In this document: positions 18,501-28,100 of the stretch, piece by piece
Layout: the number at the start of each line of letters is the position of its first letter
How positions within the stretch are numbered: position 1 is the first letter of the stretch
Assembly: GCF_030270585.1 (NCBI RefSeq)
Contig: NZ_BSYI01000043.1
Location: 1 to 46,206, forward strand
Length of the DNA: 46,206 nt
From: Paralimibaculum aggregatum
GTDB taxonomy: Bacteria > Pseudomonadota > Alphaproteobacteria > Rhodobacterales > Rhodobacteraceae
Direction: 5' to 3'
Notes under the pieces: generated by a model
What the model was told of the DNA's origin: nothing
What the model saw: the letters and a program-made list of their open reading frames with translations, nothing else
Database searches by the model: none
Position numbers and translations under genes: made by a program

Positions 18501-19505
18501 GGCGGCCCCGAGGCGTGCGGCCAGCGCCGCGATCAGCCCGTCGGCGGCGGCTTCCGGCAGCGCCCGCCCGGCCTCGACATCGGCCCGCGCCGCCTCCCAG
18601 GCGGCGGCCAGCCCGGGCGCACCGCGCACCGCCGCCGCGAGCCCCTCGCCGACGCTCCGCTCGAAGGCGGTGACCGCCTGCGCGCGGCGCCGCTCGGCCC
18701 GCCAGCCGCTGCCCTGCCGCCAGGCATCGAGCGAGACCAGACGCTCCCAGATCGCCGCGAGCCCGTCGCCGGTGGCGGCGGAGGCGCTCAGCGCCGCCGG
18801 GATGTCGTCCGGATCGCCGGGCCGGCGGCGCAGCAGCCGGAGCGCGCTGGCATAATCCGCCCGGGTGCCCTCGGCGATCGGCTTCAGCGCGCCGTCGGCC
18901 TTGTTGACCACCACGAGATCGGCCATCTCCATGATGCCGCGCTTGACCCCCTGCAGGTCGTCGCCGCCGCCCGGCGCGATCAGCAGCAGGAAGAGATCGG
19001 TCATCTCGGCGACCAGCGTCTCCGACTGTCCGACGCCGACGGTCTCGACGATCACCGTGTCGAAGCCGGCCGCCTCGACCAGCCGGATCGTCTCGCGGGT
19101 GCGCCGCGCCACGCCGCCGAGCGCGCTGCCCGCGGGCGAAGGGCGGATATAGGCCTGCGGTGCCCGCGAGAGGCGCTCCATGCGGGTCTTGTCGCCGAGG
19201 ATCGAGCCGCCGGAGCGCGCCGAGGACGGGTCCACCGCCAGCACCGCGACGCGCCGCCCGGCCTCGATCGCCATCAGCCCGAAGCGCTCGATGAAGGTCG
19301 ACTTGCCGACCCCCGGCGTGCCGGTGAGCCCGATGCGCAGGGTCTGCGGCTCCGGGCCGAGGCGCTCGAGCAGGGCGCGGGCGCGGGCGCGGTGCGCCGG
19401 GTTCTGCGATTCGACGAGCGTGATGGCCCGCGCCAGCGCGCGCCGCTCGCCGCGGGCAAGCGCGGCGGCGAGTTCGGCGGTCGGGTCCTCTGTCGGGCTT
19501 GCCAT
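18486..19505 (-). CDS. meaB: MeaB/ArgK-family GTPase, methylmalonyl-CoA mutase chaperone
   Basis: MeaB is a cytosolic G3E GTPase that loads, protects and reactivates the adenosylcobalamin-dependent methylmalonyl-CoA mutase. The protein is 339 residues from ATG 19505 ([16 protein letters not shown]), with GAGGAG six bases upstream. It shows the Walker A motif GTPGVGKST at 62-70, [20 protein letters not shown] near 95-115, ETVGVGQSE near 155 and the NKAD guanine motif near 205. It acts in the ethylmalonyl-CoA and propionate routes, matching mcd in this window. The mutase itself is not here. Its last codons and stop form the first unit of the adjoining repeat array. Confidence 0.95.
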   Translation of the reverse strand: MASPTEDPTAELAAALARGERRALARAITLVESQNPAHRARARALLERLGPEPQTLRIGLTGTPGVGKSTFIERFGLMAIEAGRRVAVLAVDPSSARSGGSILGDKTRMERLSRAPQAYIRPSPAGSALGGVARRTRETIRLVEAAGFDTVIVETVGVGQSETLVAEMTDLFLLLIAPGGGDDLQGVKRGIMEMADLVVVNKADGALKPIAEGTRADYASALRLLRRRPGDPDDIPAALSASAATGDGLAAIWERLVSLDAWRQGSGWRAERRRAQAVTAFERSVGEGLAAAVRGAPGLAAAWEAARADVEAGRALPEAAADGLIAALAARLGAAAADR

Positions 19506-19820
19506 GATGCGCTCCTCGTCTCGTCTCGGCACGGGCGTGTCGGGCCGGTTTACGGGAGGCGCGGGGGACCGCGCAATCGCCGCGGATGCCGCGCGGGCGG
19601 CCACCCGCCATCCGGCCGGCGGAAACCGCCGGGCATGGCGCCGGCGCCGCACCGGTTGCCACACTGGCCGCCGCACCGATGGCCGCACCGGCGGGGGGAG
19701 CGGGCCGGCCGGCCGGAAGCGCGGGCCCCGCCGCCCTCCGGTGGGTGGGTGGGGGAGGGTGGCGGGGCCCGCGCCGCCTGCCCCTCGCGGTCGGCCCGGC
19801 TTTGCGCTATGGCCCCGGGC
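19506..19820. other. Divergent meaB-hrpB intergenic region
   Basis: This 315-bp gap holds no gene. It contains a 19-bp-stem hairpin with a G-quadruplex loop at 19721-19772 in the hrpB leader. I see no convincing -35/-10 pair for either gene. Confidence 0.6.
19721..19772 (+). repeat. 19-bp hairpin with G-quadruplex loop in the hrpB leader
   Basis: Arms 19721-19739 and 19754-19772 pair over 19 positions (18 Watson-Crick, one G-U in RNA). The 14-nt loop is GGTGGGTGGGTGGG, and with the following GGAGGG it supplies more than four G-runs. It ends 36 bases before the first possible hrpB ATG at 19809, so it would sit in the mRNA leader. It shares its design with the hairpin after rpoC (long GC stem, GGGTGGG-type loop). 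Confidence 0.85.
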
Positions 19821-22454
19821 ATGGCCACCCCGGACCCCGAGCCCCAGCCCGCGGCAGCAGCCGCACCGCCCGACGAGACGGCAGCAGCCGCACCGCCCGC
19901 CGAGGCGGCACCGGCCGCACTGCCCGACGAGGCGGCACCGGCCGCACTGCCCATCGAGGCGGTGCTGCCGGCGCTGACGGCCGCGCTCCGCCAGGGCCCC
20001 AATGCCGTGCTCGCCGCCCCGCCCGGCGCCGGCAAGACGACCCGCGTGCCGCTCGCGCTGATGGGCGAGCCCTGGGCCGCCCAGGGCCGCATCCTGATGC
20101 TCGAGCCGCGCCGCATCGCCGCCCGCGCCGCCGCCGAGCGCCTCGCCGCGCAGCTCGGCGAGCGCCCGGGCGGGCGCGTCGGCTACCGCATCCGCGGCGA
20201 GAGCCGCACCGGCCCGGCGACCCGCATCGAGGTGGTGACCGAGGGCATCCTCACCCGCCTGCTGCAGGCCGATCCGGAGCTGCCGGGGATCGCCGCGATC
20301 CTCTTCGACGAGATCCACGAGCGCTCGATCCACAGCGATCTCGGGCTGGCGCTGGCGCTCGAGGTGCAGGCCGGGCTCCGGCCCGGGCTGCGGCTGCTGC
20401 CGATGTCGGCGACGCTCGACACCGCGGCCTTCGCCCGGCTGCTCGGCGGCGCCCCGGTGATCGAGAGCGCCGGCCGCGCGCATGCCGTCGAGACCCGCTG
20501 GGCCGGGCGCCCCCTGCCGCGGAGCCGCGGCGCGCTCGAGACCGCGATGGCCGAGACCGTGCTCGCCGCGCTGGCCGAGACCGCGGCGGCGCCGGGCGGC
20601 GACATCCTCGCCTTCCTGCCCGGCGCCGGCGAGATCCGCCGCACCGCCCGGCTGCTCGCCGCGCGCGCGCCGGAGCTGCCGGTCTGCCCGCTCTATGGCG
20701 CGCTCTCCTTCGAGCGCCAGCGCGCCGCCCTCGCGCCGGATCCGCAGGGCCGCCGCCGGGTGGTGCTGGCCACCGCCATCGCCGAGACCTCGCTGACCGT
20801 CGCCGGCGTGCGCGTGGTGATCGACGGCGGCCGGGCGCGGCGCCAGCGGGTGCATCCGGCCACCGGCATGGGCCGGCTGGTCACCGTGCCGGTCTCGCGC
20901 GCCGAGGCCGAGCAGCGCCGCGGCCGCGCCGGGCGCCTCGGGCCGGGGCTGTGCTACCGGCTCTGGAGCCGTGCCGAGGAGGGCGCCCTGCCCGCCGCCG
21001 CGCCGGCGGAGATCCTCGAGGCCGATCTCGCGCCGCTGGCGCTCGAGATCGCGGCCTGGGGCGCCGAGCCCGGCCGGCTCGCCTTCCTCGACCCGCCGCC
21101 GGCCCCCGCCATGGCCGAGGCGCGGGCGCTGCTCGCCGGCCTCGGCGCGCTCGATGCCGAAGGGCGGATCACCGCGCATGGCCGGCGCCTCGCCGAGCGG
21201 CCGGCGCATCCGCGCCTCGCGCACATGCTGGAGACCGCCGCGGCGGAGGGCCTCGCGGCGGAGGCCGCCCTGCTCGCCGCGCTGCTGGCCGACCGCGACC
21301 CGCTGCCGCCCGGCAGCGGCGCCGATCTCGGGCTCCGTCTGGCCGCGCTGGCCGGCCGCGGCACGCCGCCCGGCGCCGATGCCGGCGTCGTCGCCCGGCT
21401 CCGCGAGGAGGCCCGCCGGCTCGCCCCCGGCGCCCGCCGCCCGGACCCTGCCCGCGCCCGCGCCGCCGCCGGCCCGCTGCTGGCCCGCGCCTATCCCGAC
21501 CGGGTGGCGCTGCGGCGCAGCCACGAGCCCGGCACCGAGCCGCGCTATCTCCTCTCCGGCGGCCGCGGCGCGCGGATCGCGGCGGAGGACGCGCTCGCCG
21601 GGCAGCGCCTCATGGTGGCCGCCGAGCTCGAGGACACCGTGCCCGAGGCCACCATCCGCCGCGCCGCGCCGATCACCGAGGCCGAGCTGCGCGCGATCCA
21701 CGGGCCCGCCATCGGCTGGGTCTCGGAGGCGCGCTGGAGCCGCCGCGAGGGCCGCGTCGTCGCGCGCCAGCAGGAGCGCTTCGGCCGCATCGCGCTCGAC
21801 GACCGGATCTGGCGCGACGCCCCGCCGGAGGCGCTCGGCGCGGCGCTGGCCGAGGGCATCCGCGACCGCGGCATCGCCGCCCTGCCCTGGGGCCCGGCCG
21901 CCGCCCGCCTGCGCGCCCGGATGCGCTGGCTCGCCGCGCAGCCCGGCCCGCTGGCGGCCCGCCTGCCGGACTGGTCCGATGCCGGGCTGCTGGCCCGCCT
22001 CGACGCCTGGCTGACGCCGCATCTCGCCGGTCTCCGCCGGATCGAGGACTGCGCCCGGATCGACCTCGCCGCGCTGCTGCGCGCCGATCTCGGCTGGGAG
22101 CTGGCCGAGGCCGCCGCCCGCGCCGCGCCGGAGAGCTTCGAGACCCCGCTCGGCAACCGCATCGCCATCGACTATGATCGCGAGATCCCGACCCTCTCGG
22201 TGCGGGTGCAGGAGATGTTCGGCGTCACCCGCCACCCCAGCGTCGGCGACCCGCCGATCGCGCTGGTGGTGGAGCTGCTCTCGCCGGCCCGGCGGCCGGT
22301 GCAGCTCACCCGCGACCTGCCGGGCTTCTGGGCCGGGAGCTATGCCGAGATGGCCAAGGACATGCGCGCGCAATATCCCAGACACCCCTGGCCGGAGGAC
22401 CCGGCCGCCGCCGCCCCGACCCGCCGCGCCCGCCCGCGCGGAGGCCGCCGATGA
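19821..22454 (+). CDS. hrpB: ATP-dependent RNA helicase HrpB (DEAH/RHA family)
   Basis: HrpB is a DExH/RHA-type helicase of uncertain cellular role. The product is 877 residues from ATG 19821 (an alternative ATG at 19809 adds four). Motifs: GAGKTT at 69-74, LEPRRIAAR near 95-103, DEIH at 163-166, [24 protein letters not shown], then the long HrpB-specific C-terminal region. Residues 12-47, before the family's usual LPIxAVLPAL beginning, are four 9-residue Ala/Pro/Glu units that look like expansions of the LPIEA segment. The stop overlaps the next gene by 4 bp. A hairpin with G-quadruplex potential precedes the start. Confidence 0.94.
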   Translation: MATPDPEPQPAAAAAPPDETAAAAPPAEAAPAALPDEAAPAALPIEAVLPALTAALRQGPNAVLAAPPGAGKTTRVPLALMGEPWAAQGRILMLEPRRIAARAAAERLAAQLGERPGGRVGYRIRGESRTGPATRIEVVTEGILTRLLQADPELPGIAAILFDEIHERSIHSDLGLALALEVQAGLRPGLRLLPMSATLDTAAFARLLGGAPVIESAGRAHAVETRWAGRPLPRSRGALETAMAETVLAALAETAAAPGGDILAFLPGAGEIRRTARLLAARAPELPVCPLYGALSFERQRAALAPDPQGRRRVVLATAIAETSLTVAGVRVVIDGGRARRQRVHPATGMGRLVTVPVSRAEAEQRRGRAGRLGPGLCYRLWSRAEEGALPAAAPAEILEADLAPLALEIAAWGAEPGRLAFLDPPPAPAMAEARALLAGLGALDAEGRITAHGRRLAERPAHPRLAHMLETAAAEGLAAEAALLAALLADRDPLPPGSGADLGLRLAALAGRGTPPGADAGVVARLREEARRLAPGARRPDPARARAAAGPLLARAYPDRVALRRSHEPGTEPRYLLSGGRGARIAAEDALAGQRLMVAAELEDTVPEATIRRAAPITEAELRAIHGPAIGWVSEARWSRREGRVVARQQERFGRIALDDRIWRDAPPEALGAALAEGIRDRGIAALPWGPAAARLRARMRWLAAQPGPLAARLPDWSDAGLLARLDAWLTPHLAGLRRIEDCARIDLAALLRADLGWELAEAAARAAPESFETPLGNRIAIDYDREIPTLSVRVQEMFGVTRHPSVGDPPIALVVELLSPARRPVQLTRDLPGFWAGSYAEMAKDMRAQYPRHPWPEDPAAAAPTRRARPRGGRR
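19854..19961 (+). repeat. Four 27-bp in-frame repeats at the hrpB N-terminus
   Basis: Four consecutive 27-bp units encode [27 protein letters not shown] and APAALPIEA. The last unit leads directly into the conserved start of the helicase. Because they are in frame they lengthen the N-terminus without breaking the protein. Confidence 0.85.
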
Positions 22455-23035
22455 CCCGGGTCACCCATCTCGACCGGGTGCGCGCCCTGGTGGCCGGCCA
22501 TGCCGGCGTGCCGGCGGAGGAGATCGAGCCCGAGCACCGCCTCGTCGAGCACCTGAAGATCACCGCGCGCGAGGGCCGCGGGCTGCTCGAGGCCTTCGCC
22601 GACGAATTCGATGTGGACATCGCCGCCGTCGACCCGGCCAGCTATTTCGACGACGAGCCGCGCACCAGCCCGCGCCGGGCGCTGATGCCGGTGGCGGCCG
22701 CGCTCTGGCCGGCCTATCGGGCGCGGCTGAAGCGGGCGGGCCGGGCGCGGCGCAGCCTCGGCGTGCGCGACCTCGTCGCCTCGGCGCGGGCCGGGCGCTG
22801 GATCGCGCCGCAGACGCCGCGGGCCGATGCCGACCTCGCGCGCCTCGAGATCCCGGAGCTGCTCTGGCTGCTCGGCCTCGGCGCGGCGCCCGCCGCCTTC
22901 GCCGAGATCGACCCCTGGTACGGCGCCGCCGGGCTGGCGCTCGGCTGGGCGATCCTGCTCTTCGGCTGGGCGCGGTCGTTCCCCTGGCTGGCCCGGCTCG
23001 AGGCCGCGGCGGAGCGCGAGCACGGCCCGGGCTGA
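22451..23035 (+). CDS. DUF1493-like (acyl-carrier-protein-like) protein with membrane segment
   Basis: This 194-residue protein overlaps the hrpB stop codon by 4 bp (ATGA), so it is translationally coupled. Residues 5-70 ([41 protein letters not shown]) resemble DUF1493, a small ACP-like fold, but no DSL phosphopantetheine site is obvious. The C-terminus has one hydrophobic helix (about 165-182, [16 protein letters not shown]), suggesting membrane association. The family assignment is by pattern only and the function is unknown. It converges on the LysE-type gene with a 7-bp gap. Confidence 0.6.
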   Translation: MTRVTHLDRVRALVAGHAGVPAEEIEPEHRLVEHLKITAREGRGLLEAFADEFDVDIAAVDPASYFDDEPRTSPRRALMPVAAALWPAYRARLKRAGRARRSLGVRDLVASARAGRWIAPQTPRADADLARLEIPELLWLLGLGAAPAAFAEIDPWYGAAGLALGWAILLFGWARSFPWLARLEAAAEREHGPG

Positions 23036-23042
23036 GCCGGCC

Positions 23043-23633
23043 TCAGAGCTGGGCCTGCACCGCCAGCGCCACCACGATCAGCATCGCCGCCGCCATCACG
23101 ATGTTGATCGCCCGGTTGACCCGCGCCGGCAGCTCCATGCGCCGCAGCGTCACCCCGGCCCAGAGCCAGGCCAGGTGGATCGGGATCCAGATCGCGTTGA
23201 TGATCAGGAACTTCAGCCCGACCTCGAGCCCCGGCGCCTCGGCCATGAAGGCAAAGCCCGAGAAGAAGGCGGTGTTCACCGCATAGGCCTTGGGGTTGAT
23301 CGGCTGCAGCGCCAGCCCGTTCCAGAAGCCCGGGCTGCGCTCGGGATGGATGAAGCCGATCCGCGCCCCGGCCAGCGCGATCTTCGCCGCGAGATAGAGC
23401 AGGTAGGCCGCCGAGCCCCAGAGCAGCACCGCGCGCAGCCAGGGCACCGCCAGCGCCGCCGCGGCGAGGCCCGAGACCACGAGCCCGGCCACCAGGTTGT
23501 TGCCGACCCAGAGCCCCGACACATAGGCCAGCCCGGCCCGCGTGCCATAGGCCGAGCCGACCCCGGCGGTGGAGAGCACCCCGGGCCCCGGCGTCACGAT
23601 CAGGAAGAACACGGCGGCGGCGAATTCCAGCAT
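23043..23633 (-). CDS. LysE/RhtB-family amino-acid exporter
   Basis: This is a 196-residue inner-membrane protein with about six hydrophobic segments. The N-terminal MLEFAAAVFFLIVTPGPGVL contains the family's TPGP motif at 14-17, followed by a Gly-rich helix (GTRAGLAYVSGLWVGNNLV) and the ALQPINPKAYAVN signature near residues 108-120. Family members export amino acids or related small molecules, and the substrate here cannot be told. It is convergent with the DUF1493-like gene and divergent from the VPLPA-CTERM gene at 23771. Confidence 0.9.
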   Translation of the reverse strand: MLEFAAAVFFLIVTPGPGVLSTAGVGSAYGTRAGLAYVSGLWVGNNLVAGLVVSGLAAAALAVPWLRAVLLWGSAAYLLYLAAKIALAGARIGFIHPERSPGFWNGLALQPINPKAYAVNTAFFSGFAFMAEAPGLEVGLKFLIINAIWIPIHLAWLWAGVTLRRMELPARVNRAINIVMAAAMLIVVALAVQAQL

Positions 23634-23770
23634 GGCGCCTGCTTAGCCCTCCGCCCCTCCGGGTGCAATCCGCAACGGTCGGGGAGGCCGGCTGCGGGGC
23701 CGGCGCAAGGGTCTTGCCAAAGGTCCACGCCCGCTACAGTCTGCCTGCAGTGATCGGGGGGTGTTACCAA

Positions 23771-24223
23771 ATGCAGAGCCTTTTTCGTGCCGCCATGCTG
23801 TCCGCGCTCATCGGCGCCGCCGGCATCGCCGCGCCATCGACCGCCGGAGCGGTGAGCGTCAGCTACACCGGCATCCCGGGCATCTTCGTCAACGAGGTCT
23901 CCTACGAGGTGGTGCCCGCGGCCGGCGGCGCCGCGATCTTCGCGGAGGGGCCGTTCATCAGCATCCATTCGGGCAGCTTCGAGGCCGCGCCGGGCGATTA
24001 CATCCTCAACATGTTCGACACCTTCGGCGATGGCTGGAACGGCTACCGGCTGCTCTTCACGGTCGGCACGCTGGAGATCCTGAACACGACGCTGGCAACC
24101 GGGTCCAGCGGCACCCAGAACTTCACCGTGCCGGGCTCGGATGTCCCGCTGCCGGCACCGCTGGCGCTGCTGCTCGCCGGCCTCGCCGCGCTCGGCTGGC
24201 GCGCGCGCCGGACGGCGGGCTGA
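23771..24223 (+). CDS. Second VPLPA-CTERM exported protein
   Basis: This 150-residue protein starts at ATG 23771, with a G-rich ribosome binding site (GGGGGG) about nine bases upstream. It has a signal peptide (MQSLFRAAMLSALIGAAGIA), a mature domain containing FDTFGDGWNGYRLLF, which resembles the DxxGDGWNG motif of some bacterial surface proteins, and the tail VPLPAPLALLLAGLAALGW followed by RARR. The tail marks it as a substrate of the exosortase/VPLPA surface system. It is shorter than the VPLPA protein at 3770-4336 and shares only the tail. No exosortase gene lies in the window. Confidence 0.82.
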   Translation: MQSLFRAAMLSALIGAAGIAAPSTAGAVSVSYTGIPGIFVNEVSYEVVPAAGGAAIFAEGPFISIHSGSFEAAPGDYILNMFDTFGDGWNGYRLLFTVGTLEILNTTLATGSSGTQNFTVPGSDVPLPAPLALLLAGLAALGWRARRTAG

Positions 24224-24298
24224 TCCCGGGGGCGCTGGAATTTCCCGCCGGAGCGGCTAAGACCTCGCTGGCAGGCATCCCGGCGAAAGGACCCCCGA

Positions 24299-24742
24299 AT
24301 GCGCATCCTCTGCGTCTGTCTCGGCAATATCTGCCGCTCGCCCATGGCCGAGGGCACGCTCCGCGCGATGGGCGAGGCGGCGGGCCTCGCGCTCGAGGTC
24401 GACAGCGCCGGCACCTCCGGATGGCATATCGGCGAGCCGCCGCAGCCCGAGGGCCTCGCCGCCGCCGCCGCCCGGGGCTATGACAACAGCGCCCAGCGGG
24501 CGCGCCAGGTGTCGGCGGCGGATTTCCACGACTTCGACCTGATCCTCGCCATGGACCGGCGCAACCTCGCCAAGCTCGAGAGCCTCGCGCCGCCGCAGGG
24601 GCGGGCCGAGCTGCGCCTGTTCCACCCGGCCGGGCACGAGATCCCCGACCCCTATGGCGAAGGGCCGGCCGCCTATGAGCGCACGCTCGATCTCGTCGAG
24701 ACCGCCGCGCGCGCCCTGATCGCGGAGCTGGCCGCGCGCTAG
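24299..24742 (+). CDS. Low-molecular-weight protein-tyrosine phosphatase
   Basis: This 147-residue cytosolic phosphatase has the N-terminal P-loop CLGNICRS (nucleophile Cys7, Arg13, Ser14), as in all LMW-PTPs, and the general-acid aspartate motif DPYG near residue 119. Members dephosphorylate protein tyrosines, often on capsule or exopolysaccharide kinases, or act on arsenate in a related branch. The GNICRSP signature and DPYG favour the tyrosine phosphatase branch. It lies 75 bp after the VPLPA-CTERM gene on the same strand and may be cotranscribed with it. Confidence 0.93.
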   Translation: MRILCVCLGNICRSPMAEGTLRAMGEAAGLALEVDSAGTSGWHIGEPPQPEGLAAAAARGYDNSAQRARQVSAADFHDFDLILAMDRRNLAKLESLAPPQGRAELRLFHPAGHEIPDPYGEGPAAYERTLDLVETAARALIAELAAR

Positions 24743-25262
24743 CGCTTCGGCCGGGACGGAAGCGCCCGGCATCCGCCGCGCCTTCGGTCGGGAAAGGTCG
24801 AGGCGCAACGGGGGCTCACGCTGCGGATCGGCCCGGCATTCCGGGATCGGAATGTCGGTGTCCGTCCACCGGGCGCCCGCCCCGGCGGCGTCCGCCGCCG
24901 CCCCCGCCGCGATCGCGGAAGCGCCTTCGGGGCGCCCTCTGCCGCCGCCGCCCGTGCTGCGCGCAGCCGGCCCGCGAGCCCCCCGGACCCGTCGCCCCCG
25001 GCAGCCCCTGCCCGGCCTGCCGCCGCGCGGCCCGGAGGGCCTCGCCCGGTTCCGCGCGCCCGGCGGGGCCGGAGGCGCCGGCGGCCTGCCGCTCTCCGCC
25101 GGTGCTGCGGACGGCGACGGGGGTCTGGCATCGGATCGCCTCCCGTTAAGTATTTATTAAGAACTATTACCGCAAAAGCATCACGAGTTTGCCTCAAAAG
25201 CTTCAACCGCCCTTGGCATCCAGACCGCTGGGCGGCGAGGCGGGAACTCCGGGGGCGGTGAC
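24743..25262. other. 520-bp intergenic region with an AT-rich regulatory end
   Basis: The first 400 bp are extremely GC-rich low-complexity sequence with no convincing gene. The last 120 bp turn sharply AT-rich and contain a CtrA-type box at 25146-25160, presumably the control region of the formyltransferase-like gene. Confidence 0.6.
25146..25160 (+). promoter_or_regulatory. CtrA-type box TTAA-N7-TTAA
   Basis: TTAAGTATTTATTAA matches the full CtrA recognition pattern (two TTAA half-sites separated by seven bases), which is rare by chance in sequence this GC-rich. It lies about 100 bp upstream of the start at 25263. CtrA is the alphaproteobacterial response regulator controlling motility and related functions in Rhodobacterales. 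Confidence 0.6.
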
Positions 25263-26144
25263 ATGATGACGGATGCGGATGCGGATGCCGGCCCTGCCGG
25301 TTTCGGCGAGGGCGTTCCGATCGGCCGGGCCGGCGATCCGGCGGTGATGCCGGCGGAGCTGCGCAGGCGGCTCGCGGCGGTCGATCCGGGCGCGCGGGTG
25401 GTTGCGCTCGCCGGCGCCCGCTGGGGCGGGCTGGTCCTGCCCGGGCGGCCGCTGGCGCCGCACCGGCCGCGGCCGGCGGGCGATGCGCTGCGCGTGCTGG
25501 CGATGACCAGCTGGGAGTTCGCGCCCGTGCTGCTGCGCGCGCTGCTCGACCGGGACGGCCGGGCCGCGGTGCCGGTGCAGCTGGTCGGCCTCGCCACCGA
25601 CGATGCCGTGAACCCGGCCGCCCGGATCGGCGCGGCGAAGCGGATCTGGCGCCATTTCGACCCGCCTTCCCGGCTCCGGACGCAGCTCGCGACGATGGCG
25701 ATCGCGCTCCGCGCCGGGGTGCCGGCCTATACCGGCGAGCTGAAATGCCGGGGCTTCCGCCGCCTGCTCGACCGCTGGGCGCCGGATCTCATCCTGTGCT
25801 GCTGCCTCGGCCAGCGGCTCGACGGGCCGATCCTCTCCCGCCCCCGCCTCGGCGCGGTGAACCTGCACCCCTCCGACCTCGCCAACGGCCACGGCGCCGG
25901 CTTCGACCCGCATGGCGACGTGCTCGCGCGCGGCGCCGACAGCAATGTCTGGACCGCGCACCGGATGACCGAGACGATCGACGACGGCCCGGTGCTCAGG
26001 GTCTCGGCGCCGATCCCGGTGCGCGGCGCCGGCGGCCAGGTGCCGCGGGCGAAATCGGCCTTCTACCGGATGATGCACCCCGCCCTGCCCGGCCTTGCCG
26101 ATGCGGTGCTGGCCGATCTCGCGCCGGCCCGGATGCCGGCCTGA
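25263..26144 (+). CDS. Formyltransferase-fold protein (Formyl_trans_N-like)
   Basis: The 293-residue protein has a divergent N-terminal half and a C-terminal half typical of the methionyl-tRNA/GAR/sugar formyltransferase fold: [14 protein letters not shown] at 173-186, then [16 protein letters not shown] with Asn200 and His202, and ETIDDGPVL with Asp240. The N-H-D catalytic residues of the 10-formyl-tetrahydrofolate-dependent family are therefore present. The usual SLLP after the His is SDLA, and no C-terminal tRNA-binding domain exists, so it is not Fmt. The substrate is unknown, with a nucleotide sugar or polyketide-type amine as possibilities. A CtrA box lies upstream. Confidence 0.7.
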   Translation: MMTDADADAGPAGFGEGVPIGRAGDPAVMPAELRRRLAAVDPGARVVALAGARWGGLVLPGRPLAPHRPRPAGDALRVLAMTSWEFAPVLLRALLDRDGRAAVPVQLVGLATDDAVNPAARIGAAKRIWRHFDPPSRLRTQLATMAIALRAGVPAYTGELKCRGFRRLLDRWAPDLILCCCLGQRLDGPILSRPRLGAVNLHPSDLANGHGAGFDPHGDVLARGADSNVWTAHRMTETIDDGPVLRVSAPIPVRGAGGQVPRAKSAFYRMMHPALPGLADAVLADLAPARMPA

Positions 26145-26254
26145 CCCGGTGCCGCGGGGCCGGCGCGGGGCCGGCGCGGGCGGGCGGGCGATGCCCTGCG
26201 GGTGCAGCATGGCAACCGCTGCGGGCCGGCCGGCCCCGGCAGGCCCGGCGCCGC

Positions 26255-26283
26255 TTGACGGGGCCGTGAAATCGCCCATAAGC
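26255..26283 (+). promoter_or_regulatory. lepA promoter, probably giving a leaderless mRNA
   Basis: TTGACG (-35, 26255-26260) is followed after 16 bp by CATAAG (26277-26282), or after 17 bp by ATAAGC. The predicted start point, about 7 bases on, falls at or within two bases of the lepA ATG (26290). No Shine-Dalgarno sequence is visible between the -10 and the ATG. Confidence 0.55.
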
Positions 26284-26289
26284 CATGCC

Positions 26290-28089
26290 ATGGCCACGCA
26301 ATCGCACATCCGAAATTTCGCCATCGTCGCCCATATCGACCATGGCAAATCCACCCTCGCCGACCGGCTGATCCAGTCGACCGGAACCGTCACCGAGCGC
26401 GAGATGAAGGCGCAGCTGCTCGACACCATGGATATCGAGCGCGAGCGCGGCATCACCATCAAGGCGCAGACCGTGCGCCTGATCTACCGCGCCAGGGACG
26501 GCCGGGAATACAAGCTCAACCTGATCGACACGCCGGGCCATGTCGACTTCGCCTACGAGGTCAACCGCTCGATGAACGCGGTCGAGGGCTCGCTGCTGGT
26601 GGTCGACGCCTCGCAGGGCGTCGAGGCGCAGACGCTGGCCAATGTCTACCAGGCGATCGAGGCGGATCACGAGATCGTCCCGGTGCTCAACAAGATCGAC
26701 CTGCCCGCCGCCGAGCCCGAGCGCATCGCCGAGCAGATCGAGGACGTGATCGGCATCGACGCCACCGACGCGGTGCAGATCTCCGCCAAGACCGGCCTCG
26801 GCATCGAGGAGGTGCTGGAGGCCATCGTCACCCGCCTGCCGCCGCCCGAGGGCGACCCCGAGGCGCCGCTCAAGGCGATGCTGGTGGACAGCTACTACGA
26901 CGCCTATCTCGGCGTCGTCGTGCTGGTGCGGGTGATCGACGGCGTGCTGAGGAAGGGCGACCAGATCCGCATGATGCAGACCGGCGCGCGCTACCCGGTC
27001 GACCGGGTCGGCGTCTTCACCCCGGCGATGACCCTCACCGGCGAGCTGCATCCCGGCGAGATCGGCTTCCTCACCGCCTCGATCAAGCAGGTCCGCGACA
27101 CCCGCGTCGGCGACACCATCACCCACGAGAAGCGGCCCTGCGCCGAGGCCCTGCCCGGCTTCAAGCCGGCGGTGCCGGTGGTGTTCTGCGGCCTCTTCCC
27201 GGTCGATTCGGCGGAGTTCGAATCGCTCCGCGACGCGATCGAGAAGCTCGCCCTCAACGACGCCTCCTTCTCCTTCGAGATGGAGACCTCGGCCGCCCTC
27301 GGCTTCGGCTTCCGCTGCGGCTTCCTCGGGCTCTTGCATCTCGAGGTGATCCGCGACCGGCTCGAGCGCGAATACGACATCGAGCTGATCACCACCGCGC
27401 CCTCGGTGGTCTACCGCCTGCACATGACCGGCGGCGATCTCGTCGAGCTGCACAACCCCGCCGACATGCCCGAGGTCACCAAGATCGACAGCATCGAGGA
27501 GCCCTGGATCCGGGCCACCATCATGGTGCCGGACGAGTTCCTCGGCGACGTGCTCAAGCTCTGCCAGGAGCGCCGCGGCGTGCAGCTCGACCTCACCTAT
27601 GCCGGCTCCCGCGCCATGGTGGTCTACAAGCTGCCGCTCAACGAGGTGGTGTTCGACTTCTACGACCGGCTGAAGAGCGTCACCAAGGGCTATGCCAGCT
27701 TCGACTACGCGATCGACGGCTACGAGGCCGGCAACCTGGTGCGCATGTCGATCCTGGTCAACGAGGAACCGGTGGACGCGCTCTCCACCATCGTCCACCG
27801 CGACAAGGCCGAGGCCCGCGGCCGGGCGATGTGCGAGAAGCTCAAGGAGCTGATCCCGCAGCACATGTTCAAGGTGCCGATCCAGGCCGCCCTCGGCGGC
27901 CGCGTGATCGCCCGCGAGACGATCTCGGCGCTCCGCAAGGACGTGACCGCCAAATGCTATGGCGGCGACGCCACCCGCAAGCGCAAGCTCCTCGACAAGC
28001 AGAAGGCCGGCAAGAAGAAGATGCGCCAGTTCGGCCGCGTCGACATCCCCCAGGAAGCGTTCATCAACGCGTTGAAGATGGATGATTAG
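26290..28089 (+). CDS. lepA: Elongation factor 4 (LepA)
   Basis: LepA/EF4 is a membrane-associated or cytosolic translational GTPase that affects initiation and back-translocation under stress. The 599-residue protein is of normal length, starting [20 protein letters not shown], with P-loop AHIDHGKST at 14-22, IDTPGHVDF near 82, NKIDLP near 137, and the LepA-specific C-terminal [20 protein letters not shown]. The AT-rich FRG gene begins to read in the opposite direction only 11 bp after its stop. It probably has a leaderless transcript. Confidence 0.98.
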   Translation: MATQSHIRNFAIVAHIDHGKSTLADRLIQSTGTVTEREMKAQLLDTMDIERERGITIKAQTVRLIYRARDGREYKLNLIDTPGHVDFAYEVNRSMNAVEGSLLVVDASQGVEAQTLANVYQAIEADHEIVPVLNKIDLPAAEPERIAEQIEDVIGIDATDAVQISAKTGLGIEEVLEAIVTRLPPPEGDPEAPLKAMLVDSYYDAYLGVVVLVRVIDGVLRKGDQIRMMQTGARYPVDRVGVFTPAMTLTGELHPGEIGFLTASIKQVRDTRVGDTITHEKRPCAEALPGFKPAVPVVFCGLFPVDSAEFESLRDAIEKLALNDASFSFEMETSAALGFGFRCGFLGLLHLEVIRDRLEREYDIELITTAPSVVYRLHMTGGDLVELHNPADMPEVTKIDSIEEPWIRATIMVPDEFLGDVLKLCQERRGVQLDLTYAGSRAMVVYKLPLNEVVFDFYDRLKSVTKGYASFDYAIDGYEAGNLVRMSILVNEEPVDALSTIVHRDKAEARGRAMCEKLKELIPQHMFKVPIQAALGGRVIARETISALRKDVTAKCYGGDATRKRKLLDKQKAGKKKMRQFGRVDIPQEAFINALKMDD

Positions 28090-28100
28090 ACTTAATAGTC

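Noticed and set aside
17594-18673. Open frames through the 23-bp array encoding Arg/Ser/Pro repeats
   Set aside because: All three frames stay open because of composition, the period is not a multiple of three, and no start site or codon bias favours one frame.
24852-25160. Possible 102-residue protein gene in the GC-rich gap before the formyltransferase
   Set aside because: The product is low-complexity Pro/Ala/Arg/Gly with no ribosome binding site and no recognisable feature, so it is most likely a composition artefact.
26164-26190. G-run cluster between the formyltransferase gene and lepA as a third quadruplex hairpin
   Set aside because: It has G-runs but no long flanking inverted repeat, so it does not belong to the hairpin class at 4487 and 19721.
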